Positions 35,217-46,310 of a DNA stretch of 64,000 nt are shown here, one piece after another. The notes under the pieces are model-generated. The model saw only the letters and a list, made by a program, of their open reading frames with translations, ran no database searches and was not told the origin of the DNA. The DNA comes from Hyaloscypha bicolor E (Eukaryota; Ascomycota; Leotiomycetes; Helotiales; Hyaloscyphaceae), in contig NW_020194638.1 in assembly GCF_002865645.1 (NCBI RefSeq), positions 1,419,974 through 1,483,973 of the forward strand, given 5' to 3'. The stretch's first letter is position 1. Every line of letters begins with the position of its first letter. A program made the translations under genes and the position numbers.

Positions 35217-37772
35217 TTACAGCTCCTTCTTCGTCTCTTTCGTCTCGTTGGGGGCGGCCTGCTTGAGTAAGTTTTACTCTTCAACCAGCAAGGAGAACTT
35301 ACCTTGGCGATATACTGCTTTCCAACCGCAATCGTCTCGGCTTGGCTTGGTTGACGCTGCCAGAATTTCTGCTCAGCAGTGCCATGTACTTTGAGAGGTC
35401 TAGCCTCTTCTTCCAGTGTGTTTCTGCTGATCTTTTCTCCGGCTGCAATTCCACCCGCCGCCGCCTTCCCAGCGGCTTCCTCGCCAATGCTTTCTTGAAT
35501 ATATTGCCTTCCAAAGTTAGCACCTGCAAGGTTCAAACACAAATTTCTAACTTACTTCCTGACGATAAACCTCTCCGCTCTCTCCTTCTGCAAGCCTGGG
35601 CTATCAATCTTGCTCAATATCGTTCTCACAGCTATTTTCACGCCAAGATAGATATGTTCTGAAAAGAACATAGTCAGAAGCAGACCCCATGCTTTGATGT
35701 TCCATGGCGCCCCGTCAGGCCCCAGCCCATCTCCACTGAAAAGGTAGACGAGTGCAGAGGAAGTCAAGCTGCCGAGCCACGACAGAAAAGCTAGGGAATC
35801 TAGCCACGGGCCGATTGAATCTGCTCTCCAAGGAACAGGTCTCTGGGTCTCCAGGGCTATTTTGAGGGCGTCACCACGAAGTTCAATCCAGTTATTGATG
35901 AAAAAGGAAACTCCCGTTAGCGGCCAGACGACGGAGAACAGGGAAAGATAGCCTGGTAATCATTAACACTCCTCGACAGCCTTGAGATCTACTACTTACC
36001 AAACTGAACAATCATCTCCCGGAAGTCCGAGGTAACGTCATAGGCACCGAGCTCGGCTTCATTCCTGACTCGGACAAGGAAGGCGGATTCCTCGGGGTGG
36101 TCATCGGCTGTAGGGCTAGCTGGGCTCCCTCCTTTCTTTGCAGCTCTGTCGGCTTGAACCTCTTTCACCTTGCGGAACACACTTCGCTTAACATATGGCA
36201 TAATGACTTCGAGAGCGAAATTGACTATCTGTGCGGTGACTGTGAAGTAGATGATCTGCTTCTTCAATCTGTCTGGATTGATTTGGAATCCAATCTTGGG
36301 CGCCGTCATCTGTTTCTCGTTCTCCGCGAATGGCTTCACAGCTAATTGAAAGACATCTAAATGAGGCACGATAACTTGTGCGAACGGCACGTAGACGAAT
36401 GCCGTGAGGAATATCGGAAGGTAAGAGGTGATGAAGTTGAGCACAAAGATTTTCTGGACCATCGCAGCTTCATATGCTATACAAAGTTAGGAGTTTCGCA
36501 GGCAGCCCCAGGTTATAACTCACAATCTTGAGTTTCGTAGTTCTCCAGATCTGTTAATTTGCGTGCGAATCCCGTGAGAAGTGCAGATAGCGTTGGCATC
36601 ACAGTAGTGAGAATGACGGTTGGGAGGAAAGTCTACATATATCAGTAAGTACCTCAAAATTCCATTGGCTTGACTTACCAGATATCCTTTGAAAGGACCG
36701 TCATAAACTTCTGAGATGAAGATTTCTATGGCGAAGCAGCCTGCAATTAAACTGCCAAGAACAGTTGCCGCTGCGATCGCAAATGGAACTTGCAATAACT
36801 GTCTGGCCAGTCTCTTTACGGGAGAGTAGACTTTGATCTCTTCTCCAGTGATTGGATCGTTCACCACGTTCTCGTGCTGGAACTCTGGTCGCTTGTGTTG
36901 AATTTTCGATACACCTCGAACTCCCCATTGAACTGCCAGATCAGTCTCTTGCTTCTTCCAATATTCAATGAAGATTATCCCCCAGAGTGCATTGATAATA
37001 GCGTATAGGGCGGAGAATTGTCCCAGAAGAATCCAAGCACAGAACCCAAATCCTGCCGGGAAGATGAGGAACAAGAAATAGGACTGCAAGAAAGCAAAGT
37101 AAAATGCAATCTTCTCCCCAAATCTGTCCCTAATCTCAACCAAATCTTTGGAATTGAGAAGGTACTTTGACGTTAACTCCTTGATCCATCTCTTGTTAAA
37201 AGTATGGTCATGTAGAGCAAATATCGACTCGACCCCTTTCCACTCCCCCGTTCTCGGTGTGATCCCAGCGCCGCCTTCGTTCTTTGGCTTCGTGATCAAG
37301 AGATATGCGAGTCTCAGTCGTTCTGCTTCGGTGACTGGCTCGTCGGTGAGGGCCTTCTGCATCTCCTTCTCTGGGGCAGCCGTCCGGACTCCATATAACC
37401 AGTCTTGTACCCTCGACCTGTAAACCTCTGCTTCCAAGTGCCTGTCCGAAGCCACCTTGACGAATACTAACACCGCACAATTGTCTCCATTTCGAACTTC
37501 GGTAGTTAGCCCAACGTCGTTGAGGGCCTGGATAAGCTTCACGAATTGAGCCTCGGCTTGGGGTTTGGCTGTGGAAAATAAGTAGACGCCTTGCAAGACA
37601 AAGGCTCTGGAGCTTACGAGTAGTTGCAAAGCGGTAGTCAATCACATAGTCAACACTTGTAACAAGTCAGCACATGTCTCACGCAAGCTTTTGGAGGGGC
37701 CTACTCGAAATTTGTGTGCAACGCGTTCCCTAAATCTGTGTTTGGGTCATAAAGAGTCTTCAAGGATGCCAT
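35217..37772 (-). CDS. ist2: Ist2/anoctamin (TMEM16, DUF590) membrane protein, 741 aa
   Basis: Fungal Ist2-type anoctamins tether cortical ER to the plasma membrane; related members are lipid scramblases. Eight exons on the minus strand: 37772-37705, 37655-37618, 37568-36679, 36632-36524, 36476-36000, 35952-35556, 35507-35303, 35258-35217. Introns are 44-49 bp and all phases agree. The N-terminal cytosolic domain (NFDVDYVIDYRFATT, ALNDVGLTTEVRNGDNCAVL) is followed by the anoctamin core. Transmembrane segments include AFYFAFLQSYFLFLIFPAGF, WILLGQFSALYAIINALWG and LGSLIAGCFAIEIFI. Further elements are VILTTVMPTLSALL, the family motif KIFVLNFITSYLPIFLTAFV, QIVNFALEVIMPYV and LSLFSVVWPLTGVSFFINNW. 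The short C-terminus (PNETKETKKEL) lacks a long yeast-like tail. Length matches filamentous fungal orthologues. Confidence 0.93.
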
Positions 37773-38215
37773 GGTGAAGTATGCGATGCTCCCAAGTTAA
37801 TCGAATCACCTTCAGAAGTGAAGATGACCAGAGTGAAGAGGAAGAAAGAAAAGCAAAAGTTGGCATGCAGGCTACATGCTTTTGATATGCGTGACAGCTA
37901 TCAGGATTGTCTCAGTTCGTCATGACGTCGCTTAGAGGGATTTTGACCAGGAAGCTGATCCCTGCTGCAGATCCCCGCTAATGTCTCCAACAGCAGCAAT
38001 CAACCCCTCCATACTTTGCAAACAGCTTTGCCTGCCTCGCCGGCGTTTGCTGACCTGTCTGCAAGGCTGACGCTGGTCAGACTCTGCAAAGCCAATGCCA
38101 GCGTGTTTATTTCTTCCTCTGGAAGGATTTTGATAATTTACTACCACAATCTTTGACAGATCCTTCCCAATCTACGCTCAGTACATGAACAGCGTGTCCA
38201 ATTTGAGTCAAGACT
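37773..38215. other. Divergent promoter region
   Basis: These 443 bp lie between ist2 (-) and the metallophosphoesterase gene (+). No coding sequence is supported. Confidence 0.6.
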
Positions 38216-39240
38216 ATGCCGCCCAACCAAAGCAAGCCGTGGCCTTGGTCTCGTCGGAAAGTGATCTGGGACCCTCCCACCGCCTTCGACCTGTTCCTCG
38301 ACTCCCCTTTACGAGCTCTCATCCATTTCATCTACGCCATCTTCCTCGGCCTTCGTGGCGCACCATTCAAACCTCCTCGAAACAAGCCCAAGGTCAAGGT
38401 TGTCTGCATCTCTGACACACATACCAATACCCTCTCTGTGCCCAATGGCGACGTGTTGATTCATGCCGGAGACTTGACGAATAATGGTACTGTTGAGGAG
38501 ATACAAAAGCAGATCGACTGGCTCGCCTCTCTTCCTCACCGCGAGAAGATCGTTATTGCAGGTAACCACGACAGCTACTTTGATCCCAAGTCCCGGTTTC
38601 CACAAGATAATGGCAAGAAATTGAACCTCAGGACTCTGCATTACCTCGAGAACAAGGCTATCACGTTGAAATTCAAAGGTGGTCGGAAGTTGAATTTCTA
38701 TGGCGCTCCTGCTATTCCGAAGTGTGGAGGGTCTAACTTTGCGTGAGTTTTCTGCTTTGTATTTGATTCAAGCTCTAACGTAGCTGCAGGTTCCAGTATG
38801 AGCGGACAGAGGCACCATGGCAGAACCGCATTCCACTCGAAACCGACGTCTTGATCACCCATACTCCTCCTCGATACCATTTGGATATCAATCTCGGCTG
38901 CGCAGCTCTGCTCGAAGAGATATGGCTTGTCAAATCCCGGCTTCACGTCTTTGGACACATTCATTCTGGTCACGGCCGCGAAGCAGTATTTTGGGATGAA
39001 GGCCAGCGTGCATATGAGAGACTTATGAACAGGAAGAGGGGAGGCATCCTATTGGATATCCTTCCTAGCATGGCTTGGATCGATGCGATGAAAGTACTTT
39101 GGCATGGCATAAAAGGAATCCTTTGGCAACGACTGATGGTCGGTCCCGCCGGTGGAAATGGTGGGATGATGATCAATGCCGCAGTGGTCTACCAGAGTAC
39201 CACTGAGGTGGGCAATCCTGTGGAGGTGATCGAACTATGA
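38216..39240 (+). CDS. Metallophosphoesterase (MPPED-like calcineurin fold), 325 aa
   Basis: This is a calcineurin-like phosphoesterase of the small MPPED1/2-like group found in many fungi; its natural substrate is not known. Exons are 38216-38742 and 38790-39240 (47-bp intron, donor GTGAGT). The N-terminal 65 residues contain a hydrophobic patch (LRALIHFIYAIFLGLRG) that could be a membrane anchor. Metal-binding motifs are in order: VCISDTHTNTL (D-x-H), VLIHAGDLTNNG (GD), IVIAGNHDSYF (GNHD), DVLITHTPPRYH (H), HVFGHIHSGHGR (GHxH). Thus the whole dinuclear site appears intact. The C-terminus ends in GNPVEVIEL after NAAVVYQS. The start is the first ATG in frame. Confidence 0.9.
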
Positions 39241-39629
39241 GGGTTGGGGGACCAGAAATTATGACTGAAGATACTAATGTAAAAGGTCAAGATTTTACAC
39301 CTCCAAGCTGCTCCGGTGCTGGCCTACTGGCAGTCGATGGTGCTGGCGATAGAATAGTCCTTCAACTCCATCCATTCGGAGAAACCTCATGACGACCAAT
39401 TATTCGACTTCATTTAAAAATTGCCAATATGTACCAAGTGGCAGACTAACTCTTCATGGCAGGCAAGGTCATTTTCAAAATTTGGTACCGCCGAGAGGAC
39501 TTTTCTCATAATTGCCTAGTCCTCCCGCCAAAATAGGGACCATCTACTCTAATATATTTTCTTTGCTTTTGCATATTCTCTATCATTGTCCGACTTTTCC
39601 GTTCATAATTTACTTGCTCAACTTCGAAA
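39241..39629. other. Intergenic, no gene seen
   Basis: 3' flank of the metallophosphoesterase gene and promoter of the 2EXR gene. Nothing else is recognised. Confidence 0.55.
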
Positions 39630-40526
39630 ATGGATAAGAGTCGTCTCGACCTAATCTCTGGCTCGCCACTGCCTGACTTTATCCTGGATCGTCTCCTTTC
39701 TAGCAATGCAGGCAACGTTGAGAAAACGCACGAGGACAAAGGTGCGTCTTAAATATATGTTAGGCTTGAGAATAATACTGACTGACGTCAAGAAATGATC
39801 CCTTTCCATCCATCGTCTGCCGATTCCGTGCAATTCTGCAGGTTTCTTGACCTTCCCATCGAACTCCGCCTGATGATCTGGCGATATCTGCTTCCGGATG
39901 GATGCTATGTGCAGCTTCGTGCACCCTGTCATTGTACTTCGTGCCCATCCCAGCGTACCTGGGGGGTGGATCGCCAATGGCGTCTCCCAAACCCTGGCGG
40001 CCTTCTCGGACTGGGGAAGACCCGTCGTGACAAGCAGCCCGGCCCGTCAACATTGAGAGTCTGCAGAGAGGCCCGAAAAGAGACACTTCAGCACTACATC
40101 GCTCTGTTTGAAGACGATTGTACATTCACGACGGTATATTTCTCACCGAAATGGGATATCCTAAGCTTAGAAAACTGCATCGGGCCTTTTGTCAAAGAAC
40201 TGCACGGCTTTGCTCCTAAATTGAAGGAGCAACTAAACATAGTAAAACGAATCTCCTTTGGAGTGGGGGACAGCTCTCGTCGGAATAAACGTGATGGAGT
40301 CGTCGAGTTCTGGTTTTGTTTTAAAGGTGTTGAAGAGGTTATTTTGAACCGTTACCAGCATCATCCGATCGATACAGTTGGCATCCAAAAAAAGCTTCAA
40401 AGATATAGAGACCGCTTGGCGGAATGGCAGAACTCGCCAAAGTGCCCCAAGAATGCAATTAAGACGATTAAGGTCCTCACTTTCGATCACGTGTTGCACG
40501 AATTGCAACCCACCGCCGCGTCTTGA
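39630..40526 (+). CDS. 2EXR domain protein, 281 aa
   Basis: This is a fungal 2EXR-domain (PF20150) protein of unknown role, from a family greatly expanded in Leotiomycetes and Sordariomycetes. Exons are 39630-39741 and 39793-40526 (51-bp intron, GTGCGT donor). After a 38-residue N-terminus the domain runs FCRFLDLPIELRLMIWRYLL, PDGCYVQL, then a Cys-rich insert (CHCTSCPSQRTWG). It continues with STLRVCREARKETLQHY, FTTVYFSPKWDILSLEN and VVEFWFCFKGVEEVIL near the end. The tail IKTIKVLTFDHVLHEL is also conserved in the decayed copy that follows 525 bp downstream, so the pair arose by tandem duplication. Confidence 0.85.
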
Positions 40527-41050
40527 TGGTCGTTTGGAGTTCAGGGTGTTCTCGGAGACAATATCACTGGAACCAGAATAGATGTTTGTAGGGGGTCTGA
40601 GGAATGGCTGGTGAACATGTTGGGGCGAGTGGGAGGAGAGAGATTGGCGCGGAATATAGTTCAATCTGAGCAGGATATAGAGAGAATCAGACTGTAATTC
40701 ATACAAACCCCGAGAGTGCTCTCTGTACCGTGGAAATGGCGGCCAGATTATTACATGATATTTTTGGAAGGTGCCAAGTGGCAGATATGACGCCTAGTTG
40801 CGATGAAGATTGCCGTATCTTCAAAGTTTGGGACCAGTGAGAAGAGATTTTTCTGTTTTGTGCTTAGTACTCCCATAACAGCGGTGCACGATAAATATGT
40901 CCTCATTTCAATTCTCCTTTTCTTGACCTCCTTGTGCTGTGCTGCATGAAGAGGCGATTATGAGCTTTTCGTTGCTTAAATTGAAGTGGCGGCGGTAGAG
41001 GCGAAGGAGGCGAAGGAGAGGATAAGCCATGCAGCGACAAAGTTGACGCA

Positions 41051-41943
41051 ATGCTCGTCCAAGCAGTGCAAGCAGTGCAAGATGAAAGAGTTCAGGTAAA
41101 GCAAAACGATGGAGGCGAGTTTTCAACGTTAAAATTTGAGCCAACACTGAGAAAACAGTTAGTGATTGGCTCATTGACTCCTCCAACAGCTCCAGTACAA
41201 TTTCATAAATTCCCGAGCTTCCTTGAAATTCATCAAATAATCCAGCAATATCTGCTTCCAGATGAAGGCTACGTACGACTCCAACCACCTCCACTTTGCA
41301 CGCCGCCCTGTTCCCCGATTTGTGCTCCCGAGGGGATGAATGGCGCCTGTACGAGTATAGGGAACAGGGGCACAAATCCAAGCAACTCTCGCACCAGACA
41401 CATTTGCAAACAGCCGGGGGCAGAAACATTGAGAGTGTGCAGTGAATCGCGCGAGGAGACCCTTCGACATTATTTTCCTCTTTTTCAAGTGGATTCGCAA
41501 TTCGTCCCAACATACTTCTCACCAGCTCGAAATGTTCTAAACTTAGCAGCGTCCGTTCGGAAGTTTATTAAAGTTTGCCTAGATTATTATCTCCTGAGAC
41601 GCAAGAGCAGCTCCATCTCGTAAAGCGATTCTGAATATATACTACACACTGGCTGTTCGAGTGCTGTTGCCGCCCACACATCGGAGTCTCTTATCTCAAA
41701 AAGGGCTTCTGGGACAGTTTCAAGGGCGCTGAAGAGCTTATTCTCTTTGGCCTGCATCACAATGAAGCTAAAGTCGATACAAAACTTCAAAAGTCCAGGG
41801 CGATCTTGGCACGTTTGTACAAGGAGGCATCTTTCCTCGTTCCAGTCAAGACATTCAAGCTGCTCTGCCACTTCAGAATATATATGTGGCACACAATCAG
41901 AGCCCGTGCTTTCTTGGCGGCGTTGGCGGCGTTGGCGCTTAAA
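41051..41943 (+). pseudogene. Decayed tandem copy of the 2EXR gene
   Basis: The frame from 41051 gives FHKFPSFLEIHQIIQQYLLP, DEGYVRLQPPPLC, then ETLRVCSESREETLRHYFPL and FVPTYFSPARNVLNL. This matches the intact 2EXR protein at 39630 block by block, though it is strongly diverged (PSFLEIHQII for DLPIELRLMI). Near 41580 the frame is lost: the matching QEQLHLVKRF is one frame over and ends at a stop. The later match, FWDSFKGAEELILFGLHH followed by VPVKTFKLLCHF, is open again to 41943. The breaks, loss of core residues and shared order show a tandem duplicate in decay. Confidence 0.6.
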
Positions 41944-42905
41944 TAATACAATTACTTGGAGGTATTATTCATCGGACAAGGAAGATAGCTTCAGCAGATT
42001 CGATAAAATTGGGCGACGGGGAGGGATTGGATGGAAGGATAGAAGTCGCCGCCAAATCCAATCAACCTCGAGCATCCTTCTGAAGCAAGGTTCGAAGCTT
42101 GGTACACTAAACTTAGATTCAGCCGAGCCATTTTTAGCACCTCGGATTTCGAATAGCTATAGCCTGTGGGGACGACGGATTTTCTCTCCCTGGATTTAGT
42201 TGATCGGAAGATTGTTGTCGGGACCCAAAATAATGTGCTTAGCTAGGCTGAAGGTTAATCGAGCAGCCTCTGATGAGGCATGTAGGACTGGCTGATGCTG
42301 TTGATTATCAAAAGGACTACCTGGTCAACGCTAACCTAAGAAAAAATAGGGGCAAGGCGGGAGCCGAGTTCGAGAAGCGAGGGTGGGGCTTTACGGGAGT
42401 AAAGGGGCGGAGCTGGGGAGGATGCACCAGACACCATTGACCTCTCCTCGATATTTCAAGCTTCAATTAATGGCTCAGATTGCTGGGATACTTGGTGGTA
42501 AAGCTTTGATCACTCCCTAATCTTGTGAGAACTTCACCACTGGAAGGCTTGGCTTGATTGTTGGAACCGACAGGCGGATTCGGCTTCTTCTGAAGAAGTC
42601 TATCGCAGATCAGGGTTACTTGAAAAAACCGATTCATTCACTATGCAAGGAGCTGTTTTTGATTGATGTGGCGAATTTGATCAGTGGCTTTTCCAATGCC
42701 CCACGATCTCAAACGGATGCCGGCTGTGGCATTCCTGGCTTCATGTTGTAGCTACGGATGAGCTTAATGTCAGCACTTCCTAACAGCCAAGATGTTTAAG
42801 AGTTGGTAGAGATGTTCACGAATTCCTTATTCAAGAGGCATACTTCGAGTCAAGGCACAGCTCGACGAGCTTGTAAAAGCAGACAATAGGGGAGAGAGAA
42901 TGTCC
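41944..42905. other. Intergenic ~1 kb, no gene seen
   Basis: Nothing with protein-like composition, splice signals or repeats was recognised between the decayed 2EXR copy and the cupin gene. Confidence 0.5.
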
Positions 42906-43573
42906 TTACGCAATTCGACCAGCAGGCAAAAAGAACATGGCGACGAGGGCTCCTCCGCGAACCTGCGGATACTAGAATCACGAGTCAGTCTTTGATTGGA
43001 AATGCATAACTGCAGAGATATTCGAAAAGGAGAGAAATAGAGAAAATAGCGCCGCATACATGATGTGTTCCCGGACCAGGACTCGTCCATCCTGCCCCCT
43101 GCCAACCCGACATGCCTTTCAACTCAGCCGTCTTATCAAGCTGCACAACGCAGTTGATCTCTCCATACGGATGCACGTGATACTGTCCCGAATACTCCTC
43201 CTCACTATCCATATACACAGTCGTGATGCTGAAATATCGATTTTCCGGAGAAGGGAGACAGATCTTGCTGCGGCGATACTTGGGCCCGTCGACTTCGATG
43301 TTGGCGACCCAACCTTCGGAGAGACCTTGCCGGATGCAGGAGCACATTTCTTCGTAGTAGAGGCTTCCGGGTCCGTATTCGGTGTTGAGCTTTGCTTCGA
43401 GTGCTTTACCGGGTGTGCTGTACATGTAAGATAGGGCTATGTATGGGGGAGAGAGGGACGTACAGGTTGTCAATTTCGCTGAAGAATTTTCTACATGTTG
43501 ATAAAAGTTTCTTGGCCGTGGGGTGAACCTCGACATCGACTTCGGTATCCAGCCCGCCACTATAAGCGTCCAT
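42906..43573 (-). CDS. DUF4863 cupin-like protein (4-hydroxylaminobenzoate lyase family), 174 aa
   Basis: Bacterial members of this family (PF16155, PnbB-like) convert 4-hydroxylaminobenzoate to protocatechuate in nitrobenzoate breakdown; the role in fungi is unknown. Exons are 43573-43464, 43417-43060 and 42962-42906 (introns 46 and 97 bp). The protein starts MDAYSGGLDTEVDV, then TPGKALEAKLNTEYGPGS, QGLSEGWVANIEVDGPKYRR, the strand SITTVYMDSEEE, and the likely metal/active site YHVHPYGEINCVVQL. The last part is GWTSPGPGTHH joined over intron 2 to VRGGALVAMFFLPAGRIA. Without splicing the frame would run to an unrelated tail, so the final exon was chosen by its match to the family end. No signal peptide; likely cytosolic. 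Confidence 0.85.
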
Positions 43574-45319
43574 GCTGTCGTTCTGGTTCAAGTGTTGAGG
43601 AATGAAGGTTTTTGTGTGTGATATTTGAATCGATTCAAAGCCCAAATTCTGAGATATGTCAACCTTTGAAGTGCGTCCCTGTGATATTTCTAAAATTTGT
43701 AGCCAAGTAGCTTACTGCGGAGGTGCTTTAGCAGCTATTTTCGGGATGCTACACGGCATTTAGCTGCAGCACTAGCTTGGCGGACCCCGCCATTGAGAAG
43801 CCGGCAGGGACTTTAGAGATCAACATGCCTCGCATGTGGCTCACTTCGCATAGACATGGTGCCAAAATGGATACACTTTGATGTCTTGCAAGGAATCAAT
43901 GAAGCTTGAATGGGAAGACAAGGGATACATTTCGTGCCACGTAGTTCAAGTGTCTATAGAGTTTGTAAGCACATTTTATGGAGTAAATAGGTCAGTCTCC
44001 GAGCTGATTCTACGCCAGTGCGTAAGGCTTATTTCATGGAAACGTCCAACCGGACCATTCCTTCGAGCTCTGGTACTACATGGGCGGAATGATTGCAGTG
44101 GAGCAAAGCACAGAATCCAGCTAGTATTTTACGTGTGACATGTTTGTCAATATTGCCAGTGTTTCCTCGACCTTCTCCTCTTCAAGGCTGCGAGACATCA
44201 CCGTGGCTAGCCTTTCCACAGTTTGTGTTTGAAGCTATGAACTTGCTGACGGAAAACCAAGTTCAAGTCGGGTTTCCAAGATCTCCCCTGATCGATTTCA
44301 TTTCACACCCCCAGCCAGCAGGCACTCACCCATATCCCTCCTATTCTCCTGAAATTTAGCTCTGCAATAAATTGGATAAAGCTGGCAAAATTTGTGCTCG
44401 CACTCAAGGAAACTCTGGGAATGCTACATACAGTACATACTATGAGAATAAGACAAGACGTGCCTAAATTTGCCAAACTCAACACAGATGAGTTAACATT
44501 TAGCAAGAGAGTATTTAAAATTTGGGCCACTTAACAGGATTCCGATAACTAGATAAGGTAGTGGTGGTGGGCTAGCAACATGAGTTCACATGTCTCCCAC
44601 GCGTTCGTCAAGCCTTGCTCGTACTAAGCCATATATCTATCCAGGAAAGCTAAATCGCGAGGAACACGCCGACTTTGACCTACTGTGCCCACTAAGGAGG
44701 CTTGCCTTGGAGAAGAAAGAAGTTTGCGTTCCCTCTTTGCATTTTCTGCGTGCTTCGTCCTTGCGTCTTATGTTCTCCCTCCACCTTGGAGTGGGAGAAT
44801 TCGACGATCAACCATTAGTAGATCAGAAATCTGGCACAAAAACGAGATGGAGCAAAGTTGGCCCGTTTCTACAACATCTTCTTGCATCTCTGATGACTTC
44901 ATGTTGTCTCCCTGATGTTGCGAGGTCCAGTCGGATTGCCACCAGATCACTGCGACCACGTTGGTTGTTGTAGCATGTTGTGAGTTTGGTTTGGTTTAAA
45001 TGATGATGACGATGATGAGGCATTCGAGAATAGTTATTTTAGCTCCATTCTAGGTGCGAAAACACAGAAGTGCCTGGAAACAACAAGGGGATTCTTTGGC
45101 GTGCAAGGTCGTCAACGCTATCAGATCATGTCAGGCCCAAAGCCATTGCTGATTGGAGATGGCCAAGCAGCCAGAAAAAACTTGTCTATTAGCGTATCGC
45201 ATGCAGTGTCTGATGCAGCTATTGACTTCGAGGACGGGTTGTCAAGTCTAAATTGGGGGCCTTGGTCTGGTTGACCACAACGACCAAAAGACTCAATGCC
45301 TGATTTCAAAACCTGCAGC
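43574..45319. other. Gene-poor region
   Basis: There are only unsupported frames of 60-127 codons on both strands (for example 44590-44973). No domain, splice pattern or repeat family is recognised. Confidence 0.5.
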
Positions 45320-45640
45320 CTAGATTTTCAGGCTCATTATCCCCCTTCTCTATAAAGTATAGAAAGTATAGGCTCATATACGCCATAAGACAGGTGCGCA
45401 GTATGGGTACGCTGTGAGCGCTGTGAGCGCTCGCTTTTGTAGCGAGGCTGGAATGGGTTTTCACCTTCTGCAAGCCTTAGATATAAGGCTATAAGATTGT
45501 CACATAGTTCTAATCTAGGAAGGCAATTTCTAACTCAATAATACTAGCTAGAATAGGCTATTTGCTTTTGTATAACTTATCTATTATATATATTAGCCTG
45601 AAGGAAGTATATTAAGTACTATAGAGTACGTGCGATGTGT
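45320..45640. other. AT-rich, TA-rich patch; possible old mobile-element remnant
   Basis: This stretch is clearly richer in A/T and TA dinucleotides than its surroundings (for example around 45530-45630). It also carries a short direct repeat, GTGAGCGCT, at about 45415 and 45424. TA excess is what repeat-induced point mutation leaves in fungal repeats, but no element ends or coding remains were recognised. Confidence 0.3.
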
Positions 45641-46074
45641 GAAATAAGGAGAAATAGTGAAGCTGGTAGGAGAGCAAAAAGCGATGTTGCAAAAATGGCC
45701 ACTGAGCCTTTTGGTCGATACGGTCACCCATACTTGGGAACTGTATCCTACCTACGGTCCTGGCTCTGGCAGTGGGAGGCTCCGCAGCGCAGCTGCAGCC
45801 TCTGCCCCCTGCAAAATAAACACGAATAAGACATGTGGTCCCCCACATAGGCTCGAGCTGCCAGCCTCGAGATGGCCTGCAGCGTATGATTGAATGCTCT
45901 ATTGACGGAAAGGAAGTGTCGTCGAGATCAGAGAGTGATGTGCGAGGGAGATGGGGACCATACATGCCCAATTTTGGGTCGGAGCTCAGGAGCTCTAAAG
46001 TTCCGATTTTCTGGACGAGATTTGTTGAGGGCTTCATGTACTAATATAAGCGAGTTTGCAGCATCCAAAACAAA

Positions 46075-46263
46075 TCCCCGGTGGCGCAATTGGCTAGCGC
46101 GGTAAGCATTCACGAGTACCTGCTCATCAGCACGTTCTAATTCATAATAGTTCGACTGTTAAACAGCAGATCATCGAGAGGTTGGTGGTTCAAGCCCACC
46201 CCGTAAGCACTCCTTCAATACTACAAATTGTGAAATATGTACTAATATCACTTTCAGGGGGAG
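46075..46263 (+). tRNA. tRNA-Asn (GTT) interrupted by two GT-AG introns plus an 11-nt canonical intron
   Basis: Joining 46075-46101, 46151-46202 and 46258-46263 and removing 46162-46172 gives a full cloverleaf. Acceptor TCCCCGG pairs perfectly with CCGGGGA (7 bp); G73 follows. D stem GCGC/GCGC with loop AATTGGCTA; anticodon stem TTCGA/TCGAG; anticodon GTT at 46158-46160. Variable loop AGGTT; T stem GGTGG/CCACC with loop TTCAAGC. A box (TGGCGCAATTGG) and B box (GGTTCAAGCCC) are good Pol III promoter elements. The extra introns are 46102-46150 (GTAAGC, CTAAT branch, TAG) and 46203-46257 (GTAAGC, TACTAAT branch, CAG). They look like ordinary spliceosomal introns of this genome, placed between positions 26/27 and 67/68. 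The 11-nt intron sits at the standard 37/38 site. G73 and anticodon agree with asparagine identity. Confidence 0.85.
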
Positions 46264-46290
46264 ATTCCAAACGTTGCATACATTGCACAA

Positions 46291-46310
46291 TTTTTTTGCA
46301 TTGATTTTTT
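46291..46310 (+). terminator. T-runs after the tRNA, possible Pol III terminator
   Basis: T7 at 46291-46297 and T6 at 46305-46310 lie 28-47 bp after the last base of the tRNA. Runs of this length normally end Pol III transcription, though the distance is somewhat longer than usual. Confidence 0.5.

Noticed and set aside
46075..46263. Pseudo-tRNA with random insertions
   Set aside because: All stems pair perfectly after removing the two segments, and both segments have full donor, branch and acceptor signals, which random insertions would not show.
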